From Acidobacteriota bacterium (lineage in GTDB: Bacteria > Acidobacteriota > Vicinamibacteria > Vicinamibacterales > UBA2999), in NCBI GenBank assembly GCA_016190945.1, contig JACPPO010000025.1, positions 1 to 50,316 on the forward strand: a stretch of DNA of 50,316 nt, in the 5' to 3' direction. A program made the position numbers and the translations under genes. Numbering within the stretch: position 1 is the stretch's first letter; every line of letters starts with the position of its first letter. The notes beneath the pieces are model-generated. The model was not told the DNA's origin, ran no database searches, and saw only the letters and a list, made by a program, of their open reading frames with translations. Shown here one piece after another: positions 7,460 through 16,586 of the stretch.

Positions 7460-8689
7460 ATGGTGAAGCGGCGCTTGGCGATTCCCATCCTCGCGGCAGC
7501 GTTGCTCGTGCTCGGGCTGCTGGCATGGTTGCGCGCCGGAGACTCCGAGGAAGCGAGCGCCGCCGGCGAAGTCATCGTGGTTGCGCCGCGGACATTCTCG
7601 AGCACTGTGGTCGCTGTCGGCGCCGTGAAGCCGCGCATCGGATCGGAAGTGCGCGTCGGCTCCCGCATCTCCGGCCGGGTCTGGAAGCTGCGGGCGAATA
7701 TTGGCGACCGGGTCGAGCAGGGGCAGATTATCGCGGAGCTGGAAACGGCGGAGCTGGATGCGCTTATCGCCCAGCGTCGCGCCGAGCTGAAGCTCGCCGA
7801 GGCGAAGCTCGCGGCGTTCGCGACCCTTTCGCCGGAGGAGGAGGCGCGAGCCAGGGCCGACCTCATGCGCTTCGAGGCGGAGGTGACGCTCACGGCGGAG
7901 GAGCTGGCGCGGCAGCAGGCGCTGCTCGAGCGAAAGCTTGCACCGCGTGCCGTGGCCGACGCGGCGCGGGACCGGGACGCGGTGGCCAAGGCCGAGCTCG
8001 AATCGGCCCGCCGGACGCTGGAGTTGGTGCGCGCCGGACACACGGAGGGACGCAAGCAGGCTGAGGCCGACGTCGAGCGCGCCCGCGCCGCACTCGAGAG
8101 CGCCGCGGTGGACCGATCGTTCACGGTCCTGCGATCGCCAATCGCGGGCGTCATCGCGTCGGTCGCGACGCAGGAGGGCGAGACGGTCGCGGCGGGCCTG
8201 AACGCCCCAACTTTCGTCACCGTCGTCGATCTCGAACGCCTTCAGGTGAACGCGTACGTCGATGAGGTGGATATCGGCAAGATCGAGACGGGGCAGCGCG
8301 CCGCGTTCACCGTGGATGCGTTTCCCGCGCGCGACTTCCACGGTCGTGTGGCCGCCATCTATCCCACCGCGACCATTCAGGACAACGTCGTAAAGTACAT
8401 CGTGGCGCTCGACATCGACGGCGCGTACGCAGGGCTGCTTCGCCCGGAGATGACGGCCAGCGTTCGTATCGAGCTGGACGCGAGGACCGCGCTGACCGTA
8501 CCGGTCCGCGCCGTCCGCCAGGACGCCGGCCGGAGCGTGGTCGATGTGGTCAACGGCGACCGGCTCGAAGTGCGTCCCGTTCGAGTGGGTTGGCGCGACG
8601 GGCCGTGGGCGGAAGTTACCGACGGGCTCGTGGAGGGAGAGCGTATCCTGGTGAAGGTTTCCGTCACGAGCGGGGAGGAGCAACGATGA
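7460..8689 (+). CDS. Efflux periplasmic adaptor subunit (HlyD/MacA type)
   Basis: N-terminal TM, VKPRIGSEVRVGSRISGRVWKLRANIGDRVEQGQIIAELE (biotinyl-lipoyl-like), long coiled coil, LRPEMTASVRIELD. Confidence 0.9.
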   Translation: MVKRRLAIPILAAALLVLGLLAWLRAGDSEEASAAGEVIVVAPRTFSSTVVAVGAVKPRIGSEVRVGSRISGRVWKLRANIGDRVEQGQIIAELETAELDALIAQRRAELKLAEAKLAAFATLSPEEEARARADLMRFEAEVTLTAEELARQQALLERKLAPRAVADAARDRDAVAKAELESARRTLELVRAGHTEGRKQAEADVERARAALESAAVDRSFTVLRSPIAGVIASVATQEGETVAAGLNAPTFVTVVDLERLQVNAYVDEVDIGKIETGQRAAFTVDAFPARDFHGRVAAIYPTATIQDNVVKYIVALDIDGAYAGLLRPEMTASVRIELDARTALTVPVRAVRQDAGRSVVDVVNGDRLEVRPVRVGWRDGPWAEVTDGLVEGERILVKVSVTSGEEQR

Positions 8690-9918
8690 ATCGATCTCAG
8701 CGTATTGCCCGGGATGTCCTCGTCTCTTTGTCGGCGCAGCGAAGCCGTGTGCTGCTGATGATGCTCGGCCTCACGGTCGGCGTGGCCGTGCTGTCCGCGG
8801 TCATCGTCATCGGCCAGGGAACCCGCGAGCGGATCATGGGGCTCGTGGAGAAGCACGGCCTCGACATGGTGATGGTTCGTGCCGGCGGCGACGTGCAGAT
8901 CTTCGCGCCGCAGTCGGATCGAGGCCTCGCTTCGCTCGTCGAAGCCGACGCGCGCGCCGTCGAGGCCGAGGTGCCGTACGTCGACCTGGTGAGCGCCGTG
9001 CAGAACCAGCGCGGGATCAGCGTGGTGTACGAAGATCGCTCCGTGATTACGCGGGCGTTCGGCGTCGAGCCCACCTGGCTGGCGATTCGCCACCGTGATG
9101 TGGCCGAGGGCGAGTTCCTGTCGGAGTCCGACATGGCGGCGATGGCGCGCGTCGCGGTGCTCGGTGTCAAGGTGACCCGTGCGCTCTTTCCCGAGGGCGG
9201 CGCCGTGGGGCGCACCGTTCGCGTCAACAACGATCCGTACACGGTGAAGGGCGTCTTCATCGAGTTGGGCACGGACGCGGCCGGAGTCGACGACTGGGAC
9301 GATCGCATCGTCGTGCCGCTGACGACCTCGGCCAGACGGCTGTTCAACCGGCCGTACCTCGAGCAGATCGTGTTTCGCGTGACCGACGTGCGGCGTGTGC
9401 CCGAGACCGCCGAGCGCGTTCGCAACCTGCTGGCCGTGCGGCACGGCATCGGTCCCGGGCAGCCGGCTGACTTTTTCGTGCGGGAGCCCGAGGATGTCGA
9501 AGGCGCAGCGCTCGAAACCACGTCGACGCTCTCGGCCCTGCTGCTCGCCATCTCCGTCGTCGCGCTCGTCGTGGGAGGGCTGGTCATCATGAACCTGATG
9601 CTCGCGTCCGTGTCGCAACGCTCGCGCGAAATCGGCCTGCGCCGCTCGATGGGCGCGCGGGCTTCGGACATTTCGCGCCAGTTCCTCCTCGAGGCACTGT
9701 TCGTCGCGCTCGCGGGCGGCGCCGTCGGCGTCGCGGCGGGCACAGTCATCGCCGCCGCATTGGGCGCCGCCGGCATCGCCAGCAGCCGGATCACGTGGGT
9801 ACCGTTTGCGGTCGCGTTGGTCGCCTGCGCGGCGATCGGCGTGGTGTTCGGGATCCATCCGGCGCGGAACGCCGCGCGCGTGGATCCCGCGGCGTCGCTG
9901 CGCGGGCGAGCCGCCTGA
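8686..9918 (+). CDS. ABC transporter permease (MacB-like)
   Basis: MacB periplasmic core and FtsX domain (SREIGLRRSMGARASDISRQFLLEALFVALAGGAVGV); ATGA overlap with upstream gene. Confidence 0.9.
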   Translation: MNRSQRIARDVLVSLSAQRSRVLLMMLGLTVGVAVLSAVIVIGQGTRERIMGLVEKHGLDMVMVRAGGDVQIFAPQSDRGLASLVEADARAVEAEVPYVDLVSAVQNQRGISVVYEDRSVITRAFGVEPTWLAIRHRDVAEGEFLSESDMAAMARVAVLGVKVTRALFPEGGAVGRTVRVNNDPYTVKGVFIELGTDAAGVDDWDDRIVVPLTTSARRLFNRPYLEQIVFRVTDVRRVPETAERVRNLLAVRHGIGPGQPADFFVREPEDVEGAALETTSTLSALLLAISVVALVVGGLVIMNLMLASVSQRSREIGLRRSMGARASDISRQFLLEALFVALAGGAVGVAAGTVIAAALGAAGIASSRITWVPFAVALVACAAIGVVFGIHPARNAARVDPAASLRGRAA

Positions 9919-9940
9919 TCGGTCGCAGGTGGAACCAGCC

Positions 9941-10660
9941 ATGATCGAGGTGGACGGTCTGACACGACTCTATCGGAGAGGCACGCTCGAGACGCAGGTC
10001 CTCAAGGGGGTCTCCTTCCGCGTGCGGCGCGGCGAGTTCGTCGTCATCATGGGACGATCCGGGTCGGGCAAGTCGACGCTGCTCAATATCCTCGGGCTGC
10101 TGGACCGGCCCGATGGTGGACGCTACCTCCTCGATGGCGCCGACCTCTCCGGCGCGGACGACGACGCCCGCTCCGCGGCGCGAAATCGGAAGCTGGGCTT
10201 CGTCTTTCAGCAGTTCCACCTGCTGGAGCGCGCCTCGGCGCTGCGGAACGTCACGCTGCCCCTGCTCTACGCCGAGCAAGACTCCGGCGATTCCACGGAA
10301 CGAGCCGAGCGGGCGCTCCAGGCCGTGGGGCTGACCCATCGGCCGCGCCACCTGCCGAGTGAGCTGTCCGGGGGCGAGCAGCAGCGCGTTGCCATCGCGC
10401 GCGCCCTCATTAACGATCCGGCGGTGATCCTGGCGGACGAGCCCACCGGCAACCTCGACGCGCAGAATGGGCGGGAGATTCTGGAGATCTTCCGGCACCT
10501 GGTCGACGGCGGCCGCACCCTCGTGCTGGTCACGCACGACCGAGCCGTCGCGGAGCGCGGCGATCGGGTCCTGGTGCTCGACGATGGCCGGATCGTCGGC
10601 GAGGAGGCAGTCCCGACGCCCGCGGCCGGTACGCGCTCGGACGCGGCCGGGGCCGTGTGA
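9941..10660 (+). CDS. ABC transporter ATP-binding protein (MacB/LolD type)
   Basis: MGRSGSGKSTLLN, LSGGEQQRVAIARALINDPAVILADEPTGNLD. Confidence 0.93.
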   Translation: MIEVDGLTRLYRRGTLETQVLKGVSFRVRRGEFVVIMGRSGSGKSTLLNILGLLDRPDGGRYLLDGADLSGADDDARSAARNRKLGFVFQQFHLLERASALRNVTLPLLYAEQDSGDSTERAERALQAVGLTHRPRHLPSELSGGEQQRVAIARALINDPAVILADEPTGNLDAQNGREILEIFRHLVDGGRTLVLVTHDRAVAERGDRVLVLDDGRIVGEEAVPTPAAGTRSDAAGAV

Positions 10661-11904
10661 GCGCCGGGCGGCGCCGCCGGCACCGCCAGCTCGCGCGGGG
10701 CCTCGTCCTTTCGCTTCAGCTTCTGGCGGCCCACAGGCTGCGCACCGCGCTCAGCGTGTCAGGCCTTCTGGTCGGCGTGGCCGCGGTGATCGTGATGGTC
10801 GCCATCGGCGAAGGGGCGGAGCGTCGTGTGCTGGAACGCGTGCAGGGGATGGGCACCAATCTGCTCGTCGTGAGCGCCGCGCCCGCGCAGCGTGTGGTGG
10901 GGCGGCCACGGCAGGTTCCTGTCCACACGATGCTGCGTGCGGCCGACGCCGAGGCCATCGAGCGGGAGAGCACGCTTGCCGTGGCGGCCGCGCCAGCCGT
11001 CAACCGGTCGATGGTCGTGCGCTGGGAAGGAGTGAATACCACCACGATGGTGACGGGGACCACGACCCGGGGACTCGGCATCCGGAACATCTCGGCCGCC
11101 TCGGGCCGCGTCTTCGACGACGAGGACGACCACGAGCGTCGGCGCGTGGCACTCCTCGGCCCCACCGTCGTGCGGAGCCTGTTCGCCGCCGCCAATCCAG
11201 TCGGACGCGTTGTCCGGGTCGGGAACGTGCCCTTCGACGTGGTTGGCGTCACGCGGGCGCGCGGCGTCGATGCCGTCGGGGTCGACCTGGACGACATCAT
11301 GCTCGTTCCATTTGAAACGGCGACGCGCCGGTTGCTCAACATTCCGTACGTGCACACGCTGTTTATTCAGGCGCGGAGCACCGCGGATCTCGTCGCCCTC
11401 GAGCACGAGGTCCGGGAGATTCTGCACGGTCGCTATGGAGGCCGGTCGGGAATGCTCGCCCCGTTCGTCATTCAGAACCAGGCGACACTCCTGCGCACCG
11501 AGCGCGGGGCCGCGCAAGCCATGAACCAGCTCGTCGTGGGGGTCGCGCTTCTGGCGCTGCTCGCGGGCGGAATCGGCATCCTGGCCGTGATGCTGATCTC
11601 CGTGCGCGAGCGCACCCGCGAAATCGGGCTGCGCCGCGCGCTCGGCGCGAAGCGACGGGATATTCAGATCCAGTTCGTCCTCGAATCCGCCATGCTGGCG
11701 GCCGGCGGCGGGTTGGCGGGTGTGATCGCCGGGCTTGCGGCGGCCGGCGGCGCTGCTTTGCTGGGCCCCTGGGATCTGGTCATGTCCTGGCGCGCGGCCG
11801 CCCTGGGACTGGCCTGTTCGACGATCCTCGGCCTTGTCATCGGCGCGCTCCCCGCCGCGCGTGCGGCGCGGCTCGAGCCGATCGCGGCGTTGCGAGCCGA
11901 GTGA
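10657..11904 (+). CDS. ABC transporter permease (MacB-like, second permease)
   Basis: RTREIGLRRALGAKRRDIQIQFVLESAMLAAGGGLAGV; GTG start overlapping ATPase TGA. Confidence 0.9.
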   Translation: MSAGRRRRHRQLARGLVLSLQLLAAHRLRTALSVSGLLVGVAAVIVMVAIGEGAERRVLERVQGMGTNLLVVSAAPAQRVVGRPRQVPVHTMLRAADAEAIERESTLAVAAAPAVNRSMVVRWEGVNTTTMVTGTTTRGLGIRNISAASGRVFDDEDDHERRRVALLGPTVVRSLFAAANPVGRVVRVGNVPFDVVGVTRARGVDAVGVDLDDIMLVPFETATRRLLNIPYVHTLFIQARSTADLVALEHEVREILHGRYGGRSGMLAPFVIQNQATLLRTERGAAQAMNQLVVGVALLALLAGGIGILAVMLISVRERTREIGLRRALGAKRRDIQIQFVLESAMLAAGGGLAGVIAGLAAAGGAALLGPWDLVMSWRAAALGLACSTILGLVIGALPAARAARLEPIAALRAE

Positions 11905-11972
11905 TCGGCCAGCCTTCACCAGGCAGTTGAACGGTACCCGTAAACGGCGAGAGCCAAGACAGGGTTACGCAA

Positions 11973-11998
11973 GGGAGCGAATTCCCGTACCGGTACCA
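11973..11998 (+). repeat. Right copy of the 26-nt att-like direct repeat
   Basis: GGGAGCGAATTCCCGTACCGGTACCA. Confidence 0.75.
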
Positions 11999-12078
11999 CC
12001 TTCCCGCACGCCAATCTTTCAGTAATTGTGAGGCCCGAGCACCTCGCGCGGTTCACCGATTCGAAGTCTCCGGCTACC

Positions 12079-12396
12079 TCACTGCCGGCGCAGGTGTTCG
12101 CGTGCCAGCCGATCGAGCAACGCGGCGAGCGGCTCGCCGTCGAGCGTGAAGGCCGAGGCGTCGCCGGCCCAGGACAGCTTGTAGCTGCGCGACATCGCCG
12201 ACACCCAGACCTGCCGGACCGGAGCATTGGGACTGACCACGAACTTGGCGGGGGCGGGGTCTTCGAAGATGACTTGCAGGACGCCGTTCTGCAGCTCGAC
12301 CTCGAAGCCTTCCCGATCCGCGAGCGGCAGCAGGGCACGCTGCGCCTGCTCGAGCGCTCGATCGGCCTCAAGGCGGAAGTCCTGCTCGCTCAGCAT
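12079..12396 (-). CDS. cyaY: Iron donor protein CyaY (frataxin)
   Basis: MLSEQDFRLEADRALEQAQRALLPLAD...EVELQNGVLQVIFEDPAPAKFVVSPNAPVRQVWVSAMSRSYKLSW; frataxin pattern. Confidence 0.82.
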   Translation of the reverse strand: MLSEQDFRLEADRALEQAQRALLPLADREGFEVELQNGVLQVIFEDPAPAKFVVSPNAPVRQVWVSAMSRSYKLSWAGDASAFTLDGEPLAALLDRLAREHLRRQ

Positions 12397-12442
12397 GGTA
12401 TCGGGCGGGTCCGAAGAGCAGGACCCGGCTTACGTACGAACA

Positions 12443-13342
12443 TCATTCAGGACTCGTCAGGCGATCGGGCGAGGCGATGTAGGTCCTGCGCGCCCGCGCG
12501 TTCATGCCGGGCTGCTTCATGCGGACGACAAGCTTGTGCTCGCGGCCGTCGAGCGCCGCGGGCGTGAAGCCGAGCGTGTACTGGCTGTGCAGTTCCTGCG
12601 CCACGCGACTGAACGTTGGTCCCAGGTCGTCGGTCTTTTCCAACTCGAAGTATCCGCCGCCGGTCTCATCCGCGAGCCTGCGCAGCCCCCGGTCGGGCCG
12701 CGTGCGGACCTGGCGCTGGCCGTTGAAGTACTGGGACTCGAGCCCGATGGCGTAGATCATCGTCTCTTCGTCGCGCGCGCGATCGAGCACGTCGCCCATC
12801 CCGACGCGGCTGGCCGTGTCATCGCCATCCGTGAACGCGAGGACAACCTTGCGCCCCTCCACGCCCCGCAGCATGGCGATGCTTTCGTTGACCGCGTCGT
12901 AGAGCCGCGTCGGATTGCCGAACTGCAGGTCCTCGAGCGCGAAGATCAAGTCATCGCGATCGCTCGTGAACGTTCCGCTGAACTGGATCTTGTCGCTGAA
13001 CGATCCGACCTGCCCCTTGTCGGCCGGCAGCATCCGCAGGATGAACTGCTCCGCGGCCGCCTGGAGCCGATCGAGATTCGCCGTCATGCTCGCGCTGTAA
13101 TCCAACATGACGACAACCGTGAACGGCTGGACCTCGTTCTGAAAGAAGGTGATCTCCTGCGGCTTGCCGTTATCAAGGATCGTGAACTCCTCCTGCTCCA
13201 GTCCGGGAACCAGCCGGCCCTGCGCGTCAGTGACCGTGGTCACCACGGGAACGATCCGTGTGCCGGACCGAAACGTCGGCCCCTGGGCGATGGTGATGGA
13301 CGCCGCCGGAAGAACGAGCAGGGATATCAGCACCGATCGCAT
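12443..13342 (-). CDS. VWFA-related (acidobacterial, TIGR03436-like) protein
   Basis: AQGPTFRSGTRIVPVVTTVTDAQGRLVPGLEQEEFTILDNGKPQEITFF...MLDYSASM...LAFTDGDDT. Confidence 0.88.
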   Translation of the reverse strand: MRSVLISLLVLPAASITIAQGPTFRSGTRIVPVVTTVTDAQGRLVPGLEQEEFTILDNGKPQEITFFQNEVQPFTVVVMLDYSASMTANLDRLQAAAEQFILRMLPADKGQVGSFSDKIQFSGTFTSDRDDLIFALEDLQFGNPTRLYDAVNESIAMLRGVEGRKVVLAFTDGDDTASRVGMGDVLDRARDEETMIYAIGLESQYFNGQRQVRTRPDRGLRRLADETGGGYFELEKTDDLGPTFSRVAQELHSQYTLGFTPAALDGREHKLVVRMKQPGMNARARRTYIASPDRLTSPE

Positions 13343-13384
13343 ATGACCGAGCTTAGCAACGATTGTTCCGCGGAGTAAACCTGC

Positions 13385-13687
13385 TTGGCGGTAACATTTC
13401 GGGCCATGCGAGTAGCGCGCCGCATCGTTCTGAACTGTTTCCCGGCCATTCCGCTCCATGCCGCCCGGACGACGGACGTCGTGATAGACGCGTCGGGCGC
13501 GCCGGTTGCCGGCGCGGTGGTTACCGCGGGCGGTGCGCCAGCCACGACCGGCGAGGCCGGGTCGTTCGTGCTGCTGGATGGGCCAGATGGACGCGCGCAG
13601 GTGCGCGCGACGGCGCCTGGATTTGCGCCGGCGCCGAGGACCGGTCAGGATGGGCGTGCGGGTCTTCATGCCGTGAGGAGAACGTAA
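13385..13687 (+). pseudogene. Short carboxypeptidase-regulatory-like domain fragment
   Basis: VVIDASGAPVAGAVVTAGGAPATTGEAGSFVLLDGPDGRAQVRATAPGFAPA with no receptor body following. Confidence 0.45.
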
Positions 13688-13690
13688 CCA

Positions 13691-13984
13691 ATGGCCGCAA
13701 CCGTTCATGTCGTGGCGCGTTACCAGGCGAAACCGGGGAAGGAACGTGAGGTGGAGGGGGTTCTCACCGCGTTGGTTGCCCCGTCAAGGCGCGAGATCGG
13801 TTGTTACCAGTACGATCTGCTTCGAAACCCGGCCGACCCGTGCGACTTCTGCTTCGTCGAGCGATGGGGGGATGACAAGGCGGTCGATCAGCACAATGAG
13901 ACCGCGCATGTGAAGAACGCCATCGCGCAGGTGGAGGGGCTGGTGGAGATCCCTCCCGACATCCGGCGCTACTGGATTCTGTGA
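13691..13984 (+). CDS. Putative quinol monooxygenase (ABM domain)
   Basis: VHVVARYQAKPGKEREVEGVLTALVAPSRREIGCYQYDLLRNPADPCDFCFVERWGDDKAVDQHNETAH. Confidence 0.88.
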   Translation: MAATVHVVARYQAKPGKEREVEGVLTALVAPSRREIGCYQYDLLRNPADPCDFCFVERWGDDKAVDQHNETAHVKNAIAQVEGLVEIPPDIRRYWIL

Positions 13985-14023
13985 CGCAAGTGGCGTGCCT
14001 GCGGGCGGCCCGCTAGATCCCTT

Positions 14024-15079
14024 ATGATGAAGATTCTCGTGAGACTGGTTGCCACCTGCGCCATTCTGCTGGCGCTCGCGTGTTCGGCGCCCGCCCAGCA
14101 GGCGGCTGCCGGACAGAGCGGATCTGACATCGCCGCGCAGGTCGGCGACCGGGCGATTACCGTCAAGGAAGTCGACGACCGGTGGCGCCAGGCGCAGCCT
14201 GCCGAGCATGCCCAAGCGGTTCAGCAGATCTACGACGGCCGCAAGCAGACACTCGACGCGATCGTGGCAGACATGCTGATCGAGCAGGCCGCGAAAGCCA
14301 AAGGCGTCAACGCGGCGCAGTTCACGGAAGCGGAACTGGCGCGCCGCAGCAAGCCGGTGACCGACGGACAGGTTGCGGCCTTCTTCCAGGAGAACCAGGC
14401 GCAGATGCAGGGCCGCGGCATTGAGGCCATGAGCCCGGCCATCCGCCGGTATCTCGAAGAGCAGCAGCGAACTACCGCGTATCAGGCGCTGGTGGCCGAA
14501 CTGCGCAAGGCCGGACCTCCCGTTCGCCAGCTCCTCGATGCGCCGCGGTACCAGGTCGATGTGTCTCCGGACGATCCAGCGCTCGGCGCTGCCAACGCGG
14601 CCGTGACGCTCGTCGAGTTTTCTGACTTTCAGTGTCCGTTCTGTGCCCGCGTGATGCCGACGCTCAAGCGCGTGCACGGCGCGTACGGCGACCGCGTGCG
14701 CATCGTCTGGAAGGATTTCCCGCTGACCTCAATTCACCCGCAGGCTTTCAAGGCGGCCGAGGCAGGACAGTGTGCGAGGGAGCAGGGGAAGTTCTGGGAG
14801 TACCACGATCGGCTCTTTACCAACCAGCAGACGCTCGATCCGGAGTCCCTCAAGAAACACGCCGCCGAGTCAGGGCTGGACGCGGGGAAATTCAATGCCT
14901 GTCTCGACGCGGCAAAGTACGGTGAGCGGGTGCAGGAGCAGATGGGCGTGGGCGCGCGGCTCGGCGTGAGTTCGACGCCCACCGTGTTCGTCAACGGCCG
15001 GTTGGTGAGCGGCGCCCAGCCCTACGAAGTCTTCACGGCGATCATCGACGAAGAGCTGGAGCGAGCTGCGATCAAGTAG
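14024..15079 (+). CDS. DsbA-family thioredoxin-fold protein with SurA-like N-terminal region
   Basis: FSDFQCPFCARVMPTLKRV...WKDFPLTSIHPQAFKAAEAGQCAREQGKFWEYHDRLF...GVSSTPTVFVNGR; signal peptide. Confidence 0.88.
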   Translation: MMKILVRLVATCAILLALACSAPAQQAAAGQSGSDIAAQVGDRAITVKEVDDRWRQAQPAEHAQAVQQIYDGRKQTLDAIVADMLIEQAAKAKGVNAAQFTEAELARRSKPVTDGQVAAFFQENQAQMQGRGIEAMSPAIRRYLEEQQRTTAYQALVAELRKAGPPVRQLLDAPRYQVDVSPDDPALGAANAAVTLVEFSDFQCPFCARVMPTLKRVHGAYGDRVRIVWKDFPLTSIHPQAFKAAEAGQCAREQGKFWEYHDRLFTNQQTLDPESLKKHAAESGLDAGKFNACLDAAKYGERVQEQMGVGARLGVSSTPTVFVNGRLVSGAQPYEVFTAIIDEELERAAIK

Positions 15080-16043
15080 GGATCAACACGATCTTTCCGA
15101 AGGCTCCTGCTTCCATCACCGCGCCGTGCGCCTGCACGGCCTGTGCGAGCGGGAGCTCCCGTCCGATCACCGGGTTCAGCGTTCCGTTCTCAAGCCCCGC
15201 CACGAGCGCCGCATGGATGGCGCGCAGCTCCTCCGCCGTGGCACTGAACATCGTCATGCCGAGGACCGTCCCGTCCTTGCTCATGATCTTGCGCGGGTCG
15301 ATCTCGACGCGGCCGCGGTTGCCGACCACCACCACGCGTCCACCGGGAGCCAGCACCTCGAGGTCGCGATCGAGGTTGACGTTGGCGAGCATCTCGAGAA
15401 TCACGTCCACGCCACGGCTGCCCGTCAGCGGCATGATCCGGGCCATGTAGTCGGCATCGCGGTGATTGAGCACCTCGTGCGCGCCCTGTTCGCGTACCAG
15501 CGTGACGCCCTTGTCGGTGCCAGCGGTGCCAATGACGCGCAGTCCGTACGCGCGCGCGATTTGCGTCGCGGCAATGCCGACGCCGCCGCTCGCGCCATGG
15601 ATGAGGACCGTCTCGCCGGGACGCGCCTGCGCCCGGACGAAGAGCGCGCGCCACGCGGTACCGTACGGCACCCCCACGGCGGCTCCCTGCGCGAACGACA
15701 GCCGCGCGGGCAACGGATGGACCTGCGACTGGTCGCAGACCGTCCGCTCTGCATATCCGCCGTACCCGGCGGCCGTGCCGTGCGCGTAGACGCGGTCGCC
15801 GTTGTTGGCGCGCGTGACGTCGGGGCCCATTGCTTCGACGATCCCCGCGACGTCGGTACCTGGCGTGTAGGGCAGGCTGGGCTTACGCGCGTAGGCGCCG
15901 GAACGGACATAGACCTCCACCGGGTTGACACCGACGGCTCTGACGCGCACCAGGAGCTGGCCCGGCCCGGGCGACGGATTAGGCACCTCTTCGAGCTTCA
16001 TGACTTCCGCGGGTCCGAACTCACGCACGACGATGGCTTTCAT
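15072..16043 (-). CDS. NADPH:quinone reductase / zinc-binding alcohol dehydrogenase family protein
   Basis: MKAIVVREFGPAEVMKLEEVPNPSPGPGQLLVRVRAVGVNPVEVYVRSGAY...VLIHGASGGVGIAATQIAR. Confidence 0.92.
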   Translation of the reverse strand: MKAIVVREFGPAEVMKLEEVPNPSPGPGQLLVRVRAVGVNPVEVYVRSGAYARKPSLPYTPGTDVAGIVEAMGPDVTRANNGDRVYAHGTAAGYGGYAERTVCDQSQVHPLPARLSFAQGAAVGVPYGTAWRALFVRAQARPGETVLIHGASGGVGIAATQIARAYGLRVIGTAGTDKGVTLVREQGAHEVLNHRDADYMARIMPLTGSRGVDVILEMLANVNLDRDLEVLAPGGRVVVVGNRGRVEIDPRKIMSKDGTVLGMTMFSATAEELRAIHAALVAGLENGTLNPVIGRELPLAQAVQAHGAVMEAGAFGKIVLIPT

Positions 16044-16058
16044 ATGTCCTCTTGGAGA

Positions 16059-16582
16059 TCAAAGGGCCTCTCGCAGCAGTCCCGTCCCGAAGTGCGGAAT
16101 GATGAACGGCACTTCTGGAAACGCGAGGGCGAGGCGCGATACGGCGAGCGGATCGCCGAGTCGAAGGTCGAATCGACTCGGCAAGCCAAGCTTCCGGCGC
16201 ACGCCGACGGACAACATCCCGCAGTGCGCAAAGACCACGGCACCAGGGCACGACGCAGCCGCCTCGACCGCGCGCAGCGCGCGGCCGCGCCGGAGGACTC
16301 GTCACCCTGGACGCTGGCGATCATCGCCGCGCGGTGCACGTCGCTGGTACCCAGCTCCTGAACCGAGCGATCGGCCAGCGCTTCGGACGTGCCCGGATTG
16401 TCCCAGTGCAGCTCGCCGTACAGATCGTTCAGGCGGCCCTGAACGTCCGCCCCTACATCATCGTGGTGGGCCGGGCCCGTATCGTTGTAGGGACGGACCT
16501 TCAGGTCCGTCCCCGCACGCTGCCGCGCCAACGCGCCGAAAAAGGCGGTCGAAAAAAAATGGCAATGCGCGTCGTTGATCAC
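16059..16582 (-). pseudogene. Decayed amidohydrolase family gene with REP-like insertion, frameshift/deletion and 3' truncation
   Basis: VINDAHCHFFSTAFFGALARQRAG; GELHWDNPGTSEALADRSVQEL...[11 protein letters not shown]; other frame: [62 protein letters not shown]. Confidence 0.8.
16442..16514. repeat. REP-like palindromic element (two nested or adjacent hairpins)
   Basis: GGGACGGACC-TTCA-GGTCCGTCCC (16490-16513) perfect 10+4+10, plus CGTCCGCCCCTACATCATCG pairing with CGTTGTAGGGACGG. Confidence 0.7.
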
Positions 16583-16586
16583 GCGA

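Noticed and set aside
6427-8220. 597-aa minus-strand ORF treated as one gene
   Set aside because: Its N-terminal 450 residues are antisense to the adaptor gene and intergenic DNA; only the C-terminal part is a genuine nucleotidyltransferase fragment.
7397-8683. 428-aa minus-strand ORF antisense to the MacA-like adaptor
   Set aside because: GC-rich shadow ORF; composition rich in R/H/D/G with no recognisable domain, while the + strand encodes a clear HlyD/MacA protein.
8377-9965. 521-aa and 422-aa minus-strand ORFs antisense to the first permease
   Set aside because: Shadow ORFs over a clear MacB-like permease; no domains.
10759-11919. 386-aa minus-strand ORF antisense to the second permease
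   Set aside because: Shadow ORF; biased composition.
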